From NCBI RefSeq assembly GCF_900215155.1, contig NZ_LT907980.1, positions 3,286,001 through 3,350,000 on the forward strand: DNA of 64,000 nt, read 5' to 3'. This DNA comes from Marinobacter sp. LV10R510-11A (GTDB lineage Bacteria > Pseudomonadota > Gammaproteobacteria > Pseudomonadales > Oleiphilaceae). How positions within the stretch are numbered: position 1 is the first letter of the stretch; each line of letters starts with the position of its first letter. Position numbers and translations under genes: made by a program. The notes below the pieces were generated by a model that was not told the DNA's origin, did not search any database, and saw nothing but the letters and a program-made list of their open reading frames with translations. This document shows positions 33,720 through 43,665 of this stretch, piece by piece.

Positions 33720-34622
33720 ATGATTAATGTTGAGCAGACGGCCCTCGTACTCGAGGCATTGCCAGACCCAGCGTTTATATTATCCCGCAGCGGCAAATAT
33801 GTGGCGGTGTTTGGCGGGCGCGATGCGCGTTATTACCATGACGGCAGTGGGCTCGTCGGTTTGCGTGTGTCCGATGTAGTTAAAGCCGAGAAGGCGAACT
33901 GGTTTCTTGAGCAGATCGAGCTGGCGCTGGAATCCGGTAAGTTGTTGATCAAAGAGTACGAGCTGAGCCAGAAGGATGTAAAAGGTTTACGCGATGAAGG
34001 GCCCGAACAATCCATCTGGTTTGAAGGGCGTATTCAGGCTCTCGATTTTCTTGTTGGCGGCGAGTCTGTGGTGCTTTGGGTCGCGAGTAATATCTCAGAG
34101 CGACATGAGTTGGAAGTTAAACTGCGCGAATTCAGCGACACCGATCAGCTCACAGGGCTTTTCAACCGCAGAAAGCTTGAGCGTGACCTTACGCTTCATC
34201 ATGAAACCTTTGAGCGGCACTCGGTGCCCATATCCATTTTGATGTTCGACCTCGATCACCTTAAGAAGATTAATGACACGCATGGTCACCATGCGGGGGA
34301 TGAACTAATCCGAGCGGTTGGCGACATTTGTCTGCCTGAGCTTAGGAAAACGGATACCGCTTGTCGCTTCGGGGGTGATGAGTTTGTTATTGCTCTGCCG
34401 AATACCGAACTAGAGCACGCACTGCAGTTTGCTAACCGGTTGTGCGAGCGTTTCAGGCAGGGGCTGAGCCGGTTTTCCGTTGATGGTGTTTCCGCGACCG
34501 TCAGTTTCGGCGTGGCAATGGTGATGGCTGAAGACAGATCATATGAAGATACCCTGAAGCGGGCGGATACGGCTTTGTATGAAGCTAAACGAAGAGGGAA
34601 AAACCAAGTCGTTTCGGTTTGA
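33720..34622 (+). CDS. PAS-GGDEF diguanylate cyclase
   Basis: 300 residues. An N-terminal PAS-like sensor (EALPDPAFILSRSGKYVAVF) is followed by a GGDEF domain with FDLDHLKKINDTHGHHAGDE and an intact GGDEF at about residue 218 (CRFGGDEFVIALPNT). It should make cyclic di-GMP in the cytoplasm. No RxxD inhibitory site is seen upstream of the motif (LPELRKTD does have R and D with wrong spacing). Confidence 0.9.
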   Translation: MINVEQTALVLEALPDPAFILSRSGKYVAVFGGRDARYYHDGSGLVGLRVSDVVKAEKANWFLEQIELALESGKLLIKEYELSQKDVKGLRDEGPEQSIWFEGRIQALDFLVGGESVVLWVASNISERHELEVKLREFSDTDQLTGLFNRRKLERDLTLHHETFERHSVPISILMFDLDHLKKINDTHGHHAGDELIRAVGDICLPELRKTDTACRFGGDEFVIALPNTELEHALQFANRLCERFRQGLSRFSVDGVSATVSFGVAMVMAEDRSYEDTLKRADTALYEAKRRGKNQVVSV

Positions 34623-34714
34623 TGATGGGATCAGCTATTAATGCATAGTATCATTTACACTGTGGGTCCAAATTATGTCAGGCTCACTGGCCAATTTTGA
34701 GCAGGCAATGATGT

Positions 34715-35635
34715 ATGCCCAGATCGTCAAAAAACAATAAACCGCAGCTTTGGCACCCGCGTTTATGGCCCTCATGGGCGATTGTATTCGTGTTATATCT
34801 GCTGTCGTTTTTGCCGATGTCCGCGAAACAGCGACTGGGAAAGCGGTTAGGTCTTTTACTGAGCCGCAAGCTTAAATCCCGCGCGCATGTGGCTGACCGC
34901 AACCTTGCCATTTGCTTTCCTGAGCTGGATGAAGAGGCTCGCAAGCAGTTGGCACAGGATAACTTTGTCGCATGCAGTCGCGGCTTTCTGGAAAGCACTC
35001 ATGCGTGGTGGCGCGATGTGTCGCCTTATTGCCAAGCAGCCGAGGTGCACGGTTTGGAGCATCTCAGGGAAGCCCAGAACAAGGGCAAGGGCGTGCTGCT
35101 GATTGGCGGCCACTACAGTATTTTCGACTTCGCATTACCGCTTGTTGCCTGCCACCTAAAGAAACCTGGGTACGTATACCGACCTAACAACAACCCAGTT
35201 ATTGATCGCATGATCGAAAACGGCCGTCGTCGTCATTTCGGCATCCGGCCGTTTACCAAGCGTGAATTGCGGCCCATGGTGTCTTTTCTGAAGAAGGGCG
35301 GGGAAGTTTGGTTTGCCTGTGATCAGGATTTTGGCGGCAAAACGGAACTGTTCGTGCCGTTTTTTGGTGTGGAAACTGGTTGTATTACCTCCCCGAGTTA
35401 TATCGCAAAGGTATCTGGTGCCTCGGTTCTTTGCGTGAGCCACCTGCGAATGCCTGATGGGGGTTATCGCGTGGTGTTCTCACCGGTACAAGAAGGTTTC
35501 GGAGCTGATAAGCAGAAGGATACCGAGATCTGGAATCGATACATTGAGGACACCGTTCGCGAACAGCCTGATCAGTACCTGTGGCTGCATAAACGGTTTA
35601 AAACCCGCCCCGAAGGAGCGGATAAAATCTACTAA
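34715..35635 (+). CDS. Lipid A biosynthesis acyltransferase (LpxL/LpxM family)
   Basis: 306 residues. One N-terminal membrane helix (WAIVFVLYLLSFLPM), the HxxxxD active site in IGGHYSIFDFAL, VYRPNNNPVIDRMI and the closing QYLWLHKRFKTRP. It adds a secondary acyl chain to Kdo-lipid A at the inner membrane. Whether it acts as LpxL or LpxM is not resolved. Confidence 0.88.
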   Translation: MPRSSKNNKPQLWHPRLWPSWAIVFVLYLLSFLPMSAKQRLGKRLGLLLSRKLKSRAHVADRNLAICFPELDEEARKQLAQDNFVACSRGFLESTHAWWRDVSPYCQAAEVHGLEHLREAQNKGKGVLLIGGHYSIFDFALPLVACHLKKPGYVYRPNNNPVIDRMIENGRRRHFGIRPFTKRELRPMVSFLKKGGEVWFACDQDFGGKTELFVPFFGVETGCITSPSYIAKVSGASVLCVSHLRMPDGGYRVVFSPVQEGFGADKQKDTEIWNRYIEDTVREQPDQYLWLHKRFKTRPEGADKIY

Positions 35636-35667
35636 ACTAGGCAGCAGGTAACGGAGCTGTATGCGAT

Positions 35668-35859
35668 ATGACACTTCCATTTTATACCGTCGGTCATTCT
35701 ACCCGCACCATTGAAGAGTTCGTGGAGCTGCTCAAAACAGCGGGCGTGGAACTTGTTGTAGACATCAGATCTCTGAGGATTAAAAGGTTTCATGCATTCA
35801 GCCATATCGGTTACCAAGTCGTTGCCCGCCTACGGAGCCCTCGCTCGGTATCTGACTGA
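35668..35859 (+). pseudogene. DUF488 protein, N-terminal fragment
   Basis: The first 37 residues, MTLPFYTVGHSTRTIEEFVE then LLKTAGVELVVDIRSL, are a clean DUF488 start. The following 26 residues match nothing and the frame stops; full proteins have about 150-180 residues. It reads as a deletion remnant. Confidence 0.7.
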
Positions 35860-35892
35860 AAAGAAGGCCTCAGAGTGAGGCCAAGTACGCGT

Positions 35893-37059
35893 TTATTTGC
35901 CCAGTAGCTCACCCACAGGGCGCAGGTTTACCACGTGGTCGCACAGGGATTTGATGATCATCAATATGGGGGTGGCGATGATCAACCCCACGGGGCCCCA
36001 GAGCCAGCCCCAGAACAGAAGCCCGACGAAGATCACCACGGGGTTGAGGCTTGAAACCTGGCTGGTTAACCAGGGTGTTAGCAGGTACCCCTGAACGCTG
36101 GTAATCGCCAGTGAGGTGCTTGCTACAATGATTGCCGTATCCATCTCACCAAACTGAATAAATGCGGCAATGCCGGTGCCGATAAACACCAGAAATGGCC
36201 CCAGGTACGGGATAGCGCTTGCTACTCCGGCAACCACGCCCCAGAACAAGGCCTGCTCTACTCCCAAGGCCATAAAGGCCAGCCAGGTCAGTAAACCCAC
36301 AAACAGAGAGCCAATCAGCATCACGAACAAAAAGCGCCGGACCTGATGATGAAACTCGTTCATAATCCGGGCGGCTTTGCGCATTCGCCCGAACGAGGGG
36401 CCGGAGATCTTCACGACTTTGCGTTTATAGAGTGGCCCGACCGCCAGTATGAAATACACCAGAAACAAAACCGAGAAACACTGAGAAACAAGCACTAATG
36501 CCGCAGGCGAGCTCCTGAGGATATATTCTTGAACGTCCATTGGCCTATCCACCACGCGTACAGGCGTTACGCTCTGGTGCGTCGGATTATTGTCATTTTT
36601 CTCCTGCGCGGCTGATGCTTCGATTTTTTGTGCTGCAGCTTGCGCTTTTTCCATGAGGCCTTCCTCTTGGTTCGGAGACTTGGCCTCATTACGTCGAAAC
36701 TCAGTGATTGCCGTAGGAACCTTGTCCAGTATGGCCATGGCTTCCGTTTGTAGAGGAATGCTTGCGCCTGTGACAGCGCCGAGCAGTAGAAACAGTATGA
36801 TGGCTGCACTTAAGGGGCGGGGAATTCTAAGGTTATCAAGCGTTGAGACTAGCGGGTCGAGGGCGTAGCTGATTAGCACGGCAACCATCAGTGGAAGCAA
36901 CACAGGCTGCGCCCAGTCAATAAAAAAGAGAGTGGCGATGCATGTGAGCGCAACCAACGACATGCTGCGAATACTCACGGCTTCGATCAGTGCAGCCTTG
37001 GGCACAGCGCTATCATCTACTTCGGTGTTGCGGAACTCATTGTGCCCGTTGTTTTCCAT
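35893..37059 (-). CDS. AI-2E family transporter (PerM-like)
   Basis: 388 residues, eight or so membrane spans with a long charged insertion at about 130-175 (QEEGLMEKAQAAAQKIEASA). RKAARIMNEFHHQVRRFLF, ALFWGVVAGVASAIPYLGPF and NPVVIFVGLLFWGWLWGPVG are family hallmarks. Members include exporters and Na+/H+ antiporters; the substrate is unknown. Confidence 0.88.
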   Translation of the reverse strand: MENNGHNEFRNTEVDDSAVPKAALIEAVSIRSMSLVALTCIATLFFIDWAQPVLLPLMVAVLISYALDPLVSTLDNLRIPRPLSAAIILFLLLGAVTGASIPLQTEAMAILDKVPTAITEFRRNEAKSPNQEEGLMEKAQAAAQKIEASAAQEKNDNNPTHQSVTPVRVVDRPMDVQEYILRSSPAALVLVSQCFSVLFLVYFILAVGPLYKRKVVKISGPSFGRMRKAARIMNEFHHQVRRFLFVMLIGSLFVGLLTWLAFMALGVEQALFWGVVAGVASAIPYLGPFLVFIGTGIAAFIQFGEMDTAIIVASTSLAITSVQGYLLTPWLTSQVSSLNPVVIFVGLLFWGWLWGPVGLIIATPILMIIKSLCDHVVNLRPVGELLGK

Positions 37060-37247
37060 GGCTCTTATGATTCTTTACCGGCCTTATGTCCTGCTCAGTG
37101 TAGACCGCTATGGCGACTTGCAAACAAAAACAACAGAACTGTAATAATTCGTCAATTTCAGTGGTGTCAGAAATAGACAGTCAGGCGGCCGGTCAGTCTT
37201 GGGTTTTTATCCTGATGCTCCGACTCCATGGTCAAAGGTTTACCTAG

Positions 37248-37390
37248 CTCAATATAGGCAGAGGCGGCACGGGCAACGGCAATGGCAATGGTCATGATGA
37301 CCACGGGAACGGACACGGACACGGACACGGACACGGACACGGACACGGGCACGATGGTCACGACCATGACGACGATGATGATGATGACTG
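37248..37390 (+). pseudogene. Gly-His-Asp-rich C-terminal tail without a start
   Basis: On the plus strand the frame reads GGTGNGNGNGHDDHGNGHGH continuing as GH repeats and ending DGHDHDDDDDD, then TGA seven bases before the next ATG. No start codon exists in the frame, and an in-frame TAG lies at 37245. It looks like the metal-binding tail of a larger lost protein of the type often encoded before CHASE2 proteins (FecR-like or secreted). The minus-strand reading is a shadow. Confidence 0.45.
37311..37352 (+). repeat. Hexanucleotide tandem repeat (GGACAC)
   Basis: Six perfect GGACAC units and one variant GGGCAC. It encodes Gly-His repeats on the plus strand and is prone to slippage. Confidence 0.9.
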
Positions 37391-37396
37391 ACGAGT

Positions 37397-40189
37397 ATGT
37401 CTGCTGATACAAACCGCCGCTTTAGATCACGCCCGGCCAGTAAGGTTGTCTTTTCAGCCTTGCTGGCGGTCTTCGTTTTTGCACTCCTGCTCTGGCCGGG
37501 ATTGCTGGAACGCCCTGAAACGGGGCTTCGTGACCGAGTTGTTGGCCTGTTCGTAGAAGAGCAGCCCAGCAATCTGCTAATTCTTGAAATTGATTCCGCA
37601 AGTATCGAAGCAATAGGTCAGTGGCCGTGGCCCCGAAGTGTATATGCGACTGCAATCAATGCGCTCGGCCAGGCCGGTATCCGCTCCTTAATGGTTGATG
37701 TGGATTTTAGTGCTGCATCAAGTCTCGGCGGTGACGCAGAACTGGAAAGTGCTATCCGTTCGATGGCCGAAACAGTGCCCACATTCCTGCCGGTTTTCGT
37801 TCAACATCGTAGCCAGATGGATTCAGACTTGATGATCCGACGCCCCTTGCCGAAGCTGGCCGGCAGTGTTGAGCTGGTGTCTGTTAACATGTACCCGTCA
37901 AATGATGGCTTGGTGCGCTTTCTTTCGGTTGGTTTCGGTTGGCAAGACAGTTTTTATCGGGGCGCCTGGAATGCGCTGGCGGAACAGGCCGACACCGGCA
38001 CTTGGATTGATTACACCATTTCCCCCGAATCCTTTCGCTACGTCAGTTTTATTGATCTTCTTGAAGGCAGGGTGTCCGAGCGCAGCCTTCGGGGCCGCGA
38101 CGTTATTATCGGCTCGACCGCTATTGAGTTAGGCGACAACCTGGCCACCCCTATCCATCATGTACTTCCCGGGGCGGTTGTGCAGGCCCTTGGGGCGCAA
38201 ACCCAACGTAATGGCGGCCTGTATGCTGTAGCACCTGTGGCGGGGCTTATAATTCTCGCCCTGTTCTGGCTTGGCGCTACGCTGGTTTTCAGCCGTTGCG
38301 GCTGGCTTCGTGGCCTGCAGGCTCTGGGCCTGATCATTGTGGTCTGGCTTGGGGTGTTTGGCCTGGCTTATCTTCAGGCCCATTTGATCCTTGATGTCTT
38401 CAAACCACTTTTCCTGACTGCGCTCGTGTACGTGGCGATCAACCTTGCCCGGCTCGACAGCGCGACGCTGGATCGTTTTTGGCTGCAAATCAGCCTCCGG
38501 GATAACGAAGCACTGCTCGATCGCATCGTCGCCACTACCAACGACTACATTTTGTGTGTGGATCGGGATGGGATGATCACCAAAGCCAACCAGTCAATAC
38601 AGACGCTTTGCGACAGAACCGAAAGTGACATGGAAAACTCCCGGCTTAGCGGCTGTTTACCAGATGCCCGACTCGGTTTGATGGCGCTGCCCAGCTCGCC
38701 GTTTGATACCTATGTTGTGACTCGGGTAGGCCAGCATATTCCGGTTCAGGCGACGGTCAGCCGTGTGGCTACCTCCGGAGATGCCATCTTTACGGTAGTG
38801 CTTCGCGACCTGAGCGAGCGCGTTGCGCGGGAGCGTGAACTTGAATACCGCGCCGCCTACGATAGCCTTACAGGCCTGCTCAACCGGTCGGCTTTTTTTG
38901 GAAGGGTTGATGAGACCCTAGAGCGCCACCAGTCGGGTTGCCTGATCTGTCTTGATATTGACTACTTCCGGGAAGTAAACGACACATACGGCCACGTTGC
39001 GGGCGATCAGTTGCTCAAAGCCGTAGCTCAGCGCATTGAGGTGTATGTAGGCAATCTAGGCCACTGTGCGCGCATGGGAGGTGATGGTTTTGCGCTGTGG
39101 TTGCCGGGCCTGCGATTTGAAGCAGGAGGCAGTCAGTTTTGTGAACGGCTTCTGGAAGAGGTTGAAAGCCCGCTTACCCTGGCGATCACCGGAGATATAC
39201 CGTTACAGATTTCCGCAACCGCTGGCGCCGCTGAATATGGCCGCCAAGAAAACGCTGCTGATCAATCACACCAAGGCAACCTGGCCACACAGGCTGAAAT
39301 TCTGCTGCGCCAAGCAACCGATGCCATGCGGCTGGGCAAACAAGAAGGGATTGCGGTTCGATGCTTTAGCGAGAGTGACAGCCAGGCCGCCATGCGCAGG
39401 CTTGAGCTGGTGCCGGCCATACGCACACACATCAATAACGATGCCTTTTATCTGGTGTACCAGCCCAAGCTGGATCTCAGCACCCTGACGCCAATAGGCT
39501 GCGAGGCTCTCCTGCGCTGGCCGCAAAACGCTGGTGAAGTTGTACCTGTTACCCAGCTTATTGAAGTGGCTGAAAACTCCCGGCAGATCGTACCTTTGAC
39601 GCGCTGGGTGGTAGAGACCATTCTCGCTCAGGAGGCCGAATGGGAGAAAAAAGGCTGGCCGCGGAACATGGCGCTCAACCTTTCGGCGCGCCTGTTCCAG
39701 GATCGCAACTTTATTGCCGGCCTCAAAGACTTGTTGAATTCAAGCAGCGGCTATTTCGCGATAGAGTGTGAAATAACGGAAACGGCTTTACTGGGGAATG
39801 AAGATCGGGCGCTGGCACTGGTCAGCGAACTGGTGGACAGCGGCGCCACGCTCGCCATTGATGATTTCGGTACCGGCTATTCCTCCTTGGCTTATCTGCA
39901 GAGCCTGCGTGCGTCGGTACTCAAGATCGATCGGTCGTTCGTGTCGAATATCCAAGAGTCGCCCGGTAACCAAGTGATTGTTCGCTCGACCATCAACATG
40001 GCTCACGAACTGGGCATGACGGTTGTGGCCGAAGGTGTGGAGACGGTTGAAGATGAACAGTTTCTTCGCGCTCACGGCTGTGATTTGGCACAGGGTTACC
40101 TCTATGCCCGGCCGCTTGCGTTGCCGGATTTTGGTCGCTGGCTAGAATCTCGTGAAAACGCTGCTGCCCAAGGGCCGGGATCTGCCTAA
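37397..40189 (+). CDS. CHASE2-PAS-GGDEF-EAL c-di-GMP protein
   Basis: 930 residues: membrane helix at 17-35; periplasmic CHASE2 domain at about 40-270 (LRDRVVGLFVEEQPSNLLIL, GQWPWPRSVYA, GRDVIIGSTA); three helices at 277-350; PAS at about 365-470; GGDEF-like domain at 475-650; EAL domain at 665-920. The GGDEF motif reads GGDGF (about residue 560), missing the catalytic Glu, so cyclase activity is doubtful. EAL keeps CEALLRW (about 701), the Asn/Asp sites and DDFGTGYSSLAYLQSL, so it is likely a phosphodiesterase sensing a periplasmic signal. Confidence 0.92.
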   Translation: MSADTNRRFRSRPASKVVFSALLAVFVFALLLWPGLLERPETGLRDRVVGLFVEEQPSNLLILEIDSASIEAIGQWPWPRSVYATAINALGQAGIRSLMVDVDFSAASSLGGDAELESAIRSMAETVPTFLPVFVQHRSQMDSDLMIRRPLPKLAGSVELVSVNMYPSNDGLVRFLSVGFGWQDSFYRGAWNALAEQADTGTWIDYTISPESFRYVSFIDLLEGRVSERSLRGRDVIIGSTAIELGDNLATPIHHVLPGAVVQALGAQTQRNGGLYAVAPVAGLIILALFWLGATLVFSRCGWLRGLQALGLIIVVWLGVFGLAYLQAHLILDVFKPLFLTALVYVAINLARLDSATLDRFWLQISLRDNEALLDRIVATTNDYILCVDRDGMITKANQSIQTLCDRTESDMENSRLSGCLPDARLGLMALPSSPFDTYVVTRVGQHIPVQATVSRVATSGDAIFTVVLRDLSERVARERELEYRAAYDSLTGLLNRSAFFGRVDETLERHQSGCLICLDIDYFREVNDTYGHVAGDQLLKAVAQRIEVYVGNLGHCARMGGDGFALWLPGLRFEAGGSQFCERLLEEVESPLTLAITGDIPLQISATAGAAEYGRQENAADQSHQGNLATQAEILLRQATDAMRLGKQEGIAVRCFSESDSQAAMRRLELVPAIRTHINNDAFYLVYQPKLDLSTLTPIGCEALLRWPQNAGEVVPVTQLIEVAENSRQIVPLTRWVVETILAQEAEWEKKGWPRNMALNLSARLFQDRNFIAGLKDLLNSSSGYFAIECEITETALLGNEDRALALVSELVDSGATLAIDDFGTGYSSLAYLQSLRASVLKIDRSFVSNIQESPGNQVIVRSTINMAHELGMTVVAEGVETVEDEQFLRAHGCDLAQGYLYARPLALPDFGRWLESRENAAAQGPGSA

Positions 40190-40293
40190 CCCGCCGGTGA
40201 CGGTCAACCTGATGGTTACAACACGTATTGCTAATATTCGGCCGGAGCATACCATAGGCTGGGCGCTGATCTTTATTGCCGCGATAAGCGTTA

Positions 40294-40330
40294 ATAGGCA
40301 CCGCCTATCGTGAACTTGGGAATAATCAAT
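40294..40330 (+). promoter_or_regulatory. OxyR-like site before ahpC
   Basis: ATAG-N7-CTAT-N7-TTGG-N7-CAAT, three tetrads matching the OxyR consensus (ATAGxxxxxxxCTAT repeated) with small deviations in the second pair. It lies about 80 bases before the ahpC start. Confidence 0.6.
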
Positions 40331-40408
40331 TTTCCCAAAGCCGGCTTATTGGTTAACGTAGTGACCGTAGATTCATCAACACGCAAACAAACCAACAGGA
40401 GTTTTTCC

Positions 40409-40972
40409 ATGGGCGTGATCAATAGTGAAATTAAACCGTTTAACGCAACTGCCTTCAAACAGGGCGAGTTCGTTGAAATCTCCGAAGCTGACGTAAAAGG
40501 CAAGTGGTCGGTCTTCTACTTCTACCCTGCAGACTTCACCTTCGTTTGCCCGACCGAGCTCGGCGACGTTGCGGACAAGTACGAAGAGCTGCAGAAACTG
40601 GGCGTTGAAGTATTCTCTGTATCCACAGACACGCACTTCACCCACAAAGCGTGGCACGACAGCTCCGAGACCATTGGTAAGATCAACTACTTCATGGTTG
40701 GCGACCAAAACGGCAGTATTACCAACAACTTTGGTGTCATGCGTGAAGGCCAGGGCCTTGCAGACCGCGCTACCTTCCTGATCGATCCGGATGGCATCAT
40801 TCAGGCCGTAGAGATCACCGCAGAAGGCGTGGGTCGTGATGCGTCTGAGCTGATGCGTCGGGTTAAGGCCGCGCAGTACGTACGCAAGCATCCGGGCGAA
40901 GTTTGCCCCGCCAAGTGGAAGGAAGGCGAAGCAACACTGTCTCCTTCACTGGATCTGGTTGGCAAGATCTAA
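40409..40972 (+). CDS. ahpC: Alkyl hydroperoxide reductase, peroxiredoxin subunit
   Basis: 187 residues from the ATG at 40409 (AGGAG upstream). Peroxidatic Cys in [12 protein letters not shown] (about 47) and resolving Cys in [12 protein letters not shown] (about 166) of the 2-Cys AhpC type. It reduces H2O2 and organic peroxides and is re-reduced by AhpF, encoded 1.1 kb downstream. Confidence 0.97.
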   Translation: MGVINSEIKPFNATAFKQGEFVEISEADVKGKWSVFYFYPADFTFVCPTELGDVADKYEELQKLGVEVFSVSTDTHFTHKAWHDSSETIGKINYFMVGDQNGSITNNFGVMREGQGLADRATFLIDPDGIIQAVEITAEGVGRDASELMRRVKAAQYVRKHPGEVCPAKWKEGEATLSPSLDLVGKI

Positions 40973-41029
40973 GTTTCCGCTTAACAGGGAAACTTACAGT
41001 AGTGGCTCGTTTTACAGGCTTGCTACTAA

Positions 41030-41060
41030 CAGAAAACCCCAGAATTCCGGGGTTTTCTGT
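41030..41060. terminator. Terminator shared by ahpC and the DUF3581 gene
   Basis: AGAAAACCCC and GGGGTTTTCT pair across an eight-base loop. T-runs on both sides make it work in both directions between convergent genes. Confidence 0.8.
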
Positions 41061-41082
41061 GTTTACGGCTTACGAGTCTGAT

Positions 41083-41814
41083 TTACGATTCTACGGTGTC
41101 TACACCGTATCGTGATCCGCGAGCCTTCAAACGATAAAACTCTTCAAGCACACCGGCCATGGCATCTGGGCAGTAAGGCCTTAACCCACCCAAAACGAGG
41201 TGTTTCGCCACCTCACCCACGGGCTTACCGTCAGAGATCAGCCGGTATTCAAGCGTGACATTGCCGCGCTTGCCATTGGCTTCCAGGACGGCATTATGCA
41301 GTTCCAGCTCAGGCGAGGCAGCATCCAACCTGTCCAGAGTAAGGCTCATGCTCGCATACATCACCATGGGGCGATCCGGATTAAACATCACATCCTTGGA
41401 TTCCATTAATGGCTTCAGGGTGTGGGGAAAGTTCTTGCCGGAGGCGGCCACGTAGCAACGGATAAACTCTTCGACAACCCGTTTATCCCGGGTTATCTCA
41501 CCACTGCGCGTTACTTCGATATAAACCTTGCCATTCTGGTCGCACACTTCAATGGTTTCGTCACCGTTTTCCATGAATTCCAGTGGTACGCCGCCGCCCA
41601 GCAGGGCGCGGAACTTGAAGGTCATGTGCCGGGAAAGCCCGAAACGTGAAACGATCACGGCAAAAAGCAGGTCTCCGGGAACACAGAACCGGCGCGCATC
41701 TGGATCGTGGATCGGGTTGAAATCTCCTGCCACTTCCTTGGCGAACAGGCTGGCCTGGGCGGCGGAAATATGTACGCGCCCGTCCTGGATTGAGTGAAAA
41801 CGGTCTGAAAGCAT
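41083..41814 (-). CDS. DUF3581-family protein
   Basis: 243 residues. AGDFNPIHDPDARRFCVPGD resembles the hot-dog MaoC-like dehydratase pattern (DFNPIH), and the whole matches the gammaproteobacterial DUF3581 group. Function unknown. It lies between ahpC and ahpF on the opposite strand. Confidence 0.8.
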   Translation of the reverse strand: MLSDRFHSIQDGRVHISAAQASLFAKEVAGDFNPIHDPDARRFCVPGDLLFAVIVSRFGLSRHMTFKFRALLGGGVPLEFMENGDETIEVCDQNGKVYIEVTRSGEITRDKRVVEEFIRCYVAASGKNFPHTLKPLMESKDVMFNPDRPMVMYASMSLTLDRLDAASPELELHNAVLEANGKRGNVTLEYRLISDGKPVGEVAKHLVLGGLRPYCPDAMAGVLEEFYRLKARGSRYGVDTVES

Positions 41815-41933
41815 GTGCTACTTGTCCTGGGTGCAAGGGGTGACGTCGCAACGTCTGCCGATATGGTACCGGGGTCGGGCGTGTATGGATATGCGCTATT
41901 TTCCCATCGACGGGGAGCGCGGCGGATCCTGCT

Positions 41934-41970
41934 ATAGCGGTTTGCTATCACTTAGTTTGAATCAATTAAT
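41934..41970 (+). promoter_or_regulatory. OxyR-like site before ahpF
   Basis: ATAG-N7-CTAT is exact; the second pair (TTTG-N7-TAAT) is weak. It is placed 112-148 bases before the ahpF start and mirrors the site before ahpC. Confidence 0.45.
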
Positions 41971-42081
41971 TTGAGCATTTAGTTGCCGGAACGTATCGTC
42001 TGAACATATCCGAACCACAGATCCTTTTGAATTTAGAAATTCAGACGGTTGATCTTAAGAACCTAACAGGGGAATCGTTAC

Positions 42082-43647
42082 ATGTTGGATGCCAATATTA
42101 AGCAGCAACTGAAAGCCTACATGGAAAAACTGCAGCAGCCGATAGAGCTGGTGGCAGCCTATGACGATAGCGATAAATCCCAGGAGTTACGGGAGCTGCT
42201 GGAAGAACTCGAGCCAATGTCCGAGAAGATCAGCCTGCGCACAGAAGAGTCGAACGATGTGCGTCGCCCGTCTTTCGCTATAAACCGCGTGGGTACAGAC
42301 ATGGGTGTTCGCTTTGCCGGTATTCCCATGGGCCACGAGTTTACCTCGCTGGTTTTGGCACTGTTGCAGGTGGGCGGCCACCCATCTAAGGCATCGCAGG
42401 ATGTGATTGAGCAGATCCAGCAGCTAGATGGCGATTTTGAGTTTGAAACCTACTTTTCCCTGTCGTGCCAGAACTGCCCAGACGTAGTTCAGGCCTTTAA
42501 CCTGATGAGCATTCTGAACCCGGGTGTTCGTCATACCGCCATTGATGGCGCCCTGTTCCAAGACGAAGTGGAAAAGCGCGAGATCATGTCGGTTCCGAGT
42601 GTTTACCTCAACGGTGAGCCTTGGGGTCAGGGTCGCATGACTCTGGAAGAAATTGTTTCTCGGCTGGATACCAAATCTGACGAGAAAGAAGCCGAGAAGA
42701 TCGGCCTGAAAGACACCTTTGAGGTGCTGGTGATTGGTGGCGGCCCAGCTGGCTCTGCTGCTGCCATTTACGCGGCTCGTAAAGGTATTTCCACCGGCAT
42801 CGCCGCCGATCGCTTCGGTGGTCAGGTCGTCGACACCATGGGGATTGAGAACCTGATCTCTGTGCCCTACACCGAAGGCCCGAAGCTGGTTGCAGCCATG
42901 GAGCAGCACGTTAAAGAGTACGACGTGGATATCATGAACATGCAGCACGCCGAGAAGCTGATCCCGGCTACCAAGCGCGGGATGCCCCATGAGATTCGCC
43001 TGGCTAATGGCGCATCCCTTAAGGCCCGCACAGTGGTGTTGTCTACCGGTGCTCGCTGGCGCCCGCTGGGTGTTCCAGGTGAGGTGGAATACCGCAACAA
43101 AGGCGTGGCTTACTGCCCGCACTGTGACGGCCCGCTTTTTAAAGGCAAGCATGTTGCCGTGATTGGTGGCGGTAACTCCGGCGTGGAAGCCGCGATCGAT
43201 CTGGCCGGTCTTGTTAGTCATGTAACACTGATTGAGTTTGGCGACGAGATGCGAGCCGACGATGTGCTGCAGAAAAAGCTGCGCAGCCTAAAAAACATAG
43301 ACATCATTACGTCTGGCCAGACTACCGAAGTACTTGGCGAGAACGGCCGGGTGAGTGGGCTAACCTACACCGATCGCAAGACCGGTGAAAATCACCAAGT
43401 AGCACTGGAAGGCGTATTCGTACAGATTGGTTTGGTGCCGAACACCGAATGGCTGAAAGGCGACATTGAGCTGAGCCAGCACGGTGAAATTATAATCAAC
43501 GACCGCAACGAAACCTCGATTCCAGGCGTGTTTGCGGCCGGCGATGCCACCACAGTGCCGTTCAAGCAGATTGTGATTTCCATGGGTGAAGGCTCAAAAG
43601 CCGCACTGAGTGCTTTTGACTTCCTGATCCGCAACTCTGTGGAATAA
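42082..43647 (+). CDS. ahpF: Alkyl hydroperoxide reductase, flavoprotein subunit
   Basis: 521 residues. N-terminal double thioredoxin fold with CQNC at 129-132, FAD site GGGPAG near 218, NAD site [10 protein letters not shown] near 359 and the thioredoxin-reductase-type CPHC at 345-348. Electrons pass from NADH through FAD and both dithiols to AhpC. An AGGGG site precedes the ATG. Confidence 0.97.
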   Translation: MLDANIKQQLKAYMEKLQQPIELVAAYDDSDKSQELRELLEELEPMSEKISLRTEESNDVRRPSFAINRVGTDMGVRFAGIPMGHEFTSLVLALLQVGGHPSKASQDVIEQIQQLDGDFEFETYFSLSCQNCPDVVQAFNLMSILNPGVRHTAIDGALFQDEVEKREIMSVPSVYLNGEPWGQGRMTLEEIVSRLDTKSDEKEAEKIGLKDTFEVLVIGGGPAGSAAAIYAARKGISTGIAADRFGGQVVDTMGIENLISVPYTEGPKLVAAMEQHVKEYDVDIMNMQHAEKLIPATKRGMPHEIRLANGASLKARTVVLSTGARWRPLGVPGEVEYRNKGVAYCPHCDGPLFKGKHVAVIGGGNSGVEAAIDLAGLVSHVTLIEFGDEMRADDVLQKKLRSLKNIDIITSGQTTEVLGENGRVSGLTYTDRKTGENHQVALEGVFVQIGLVPNTEWLKGDIELSQHGEIIINDRNETSIPGVFAAGDATTVPFKQIVISMGEGSKAALSAFDFLIRNSVE

Positions 43648-43665
43648 GGGCGCTGGTAGGGCATA

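Noticed and set aside
37311..37352. Tandem hexamer as a possible CRISPR repeat
   Set aside because: Units are 6 bases with no spacers, and encode a Gly-His run; no CRISPR array is present in the window.
42424..43221. 265-codon minus-strand frame
   Set aside because: It lies wholly inside ahpF in antisense and has no motif or ribosome site.
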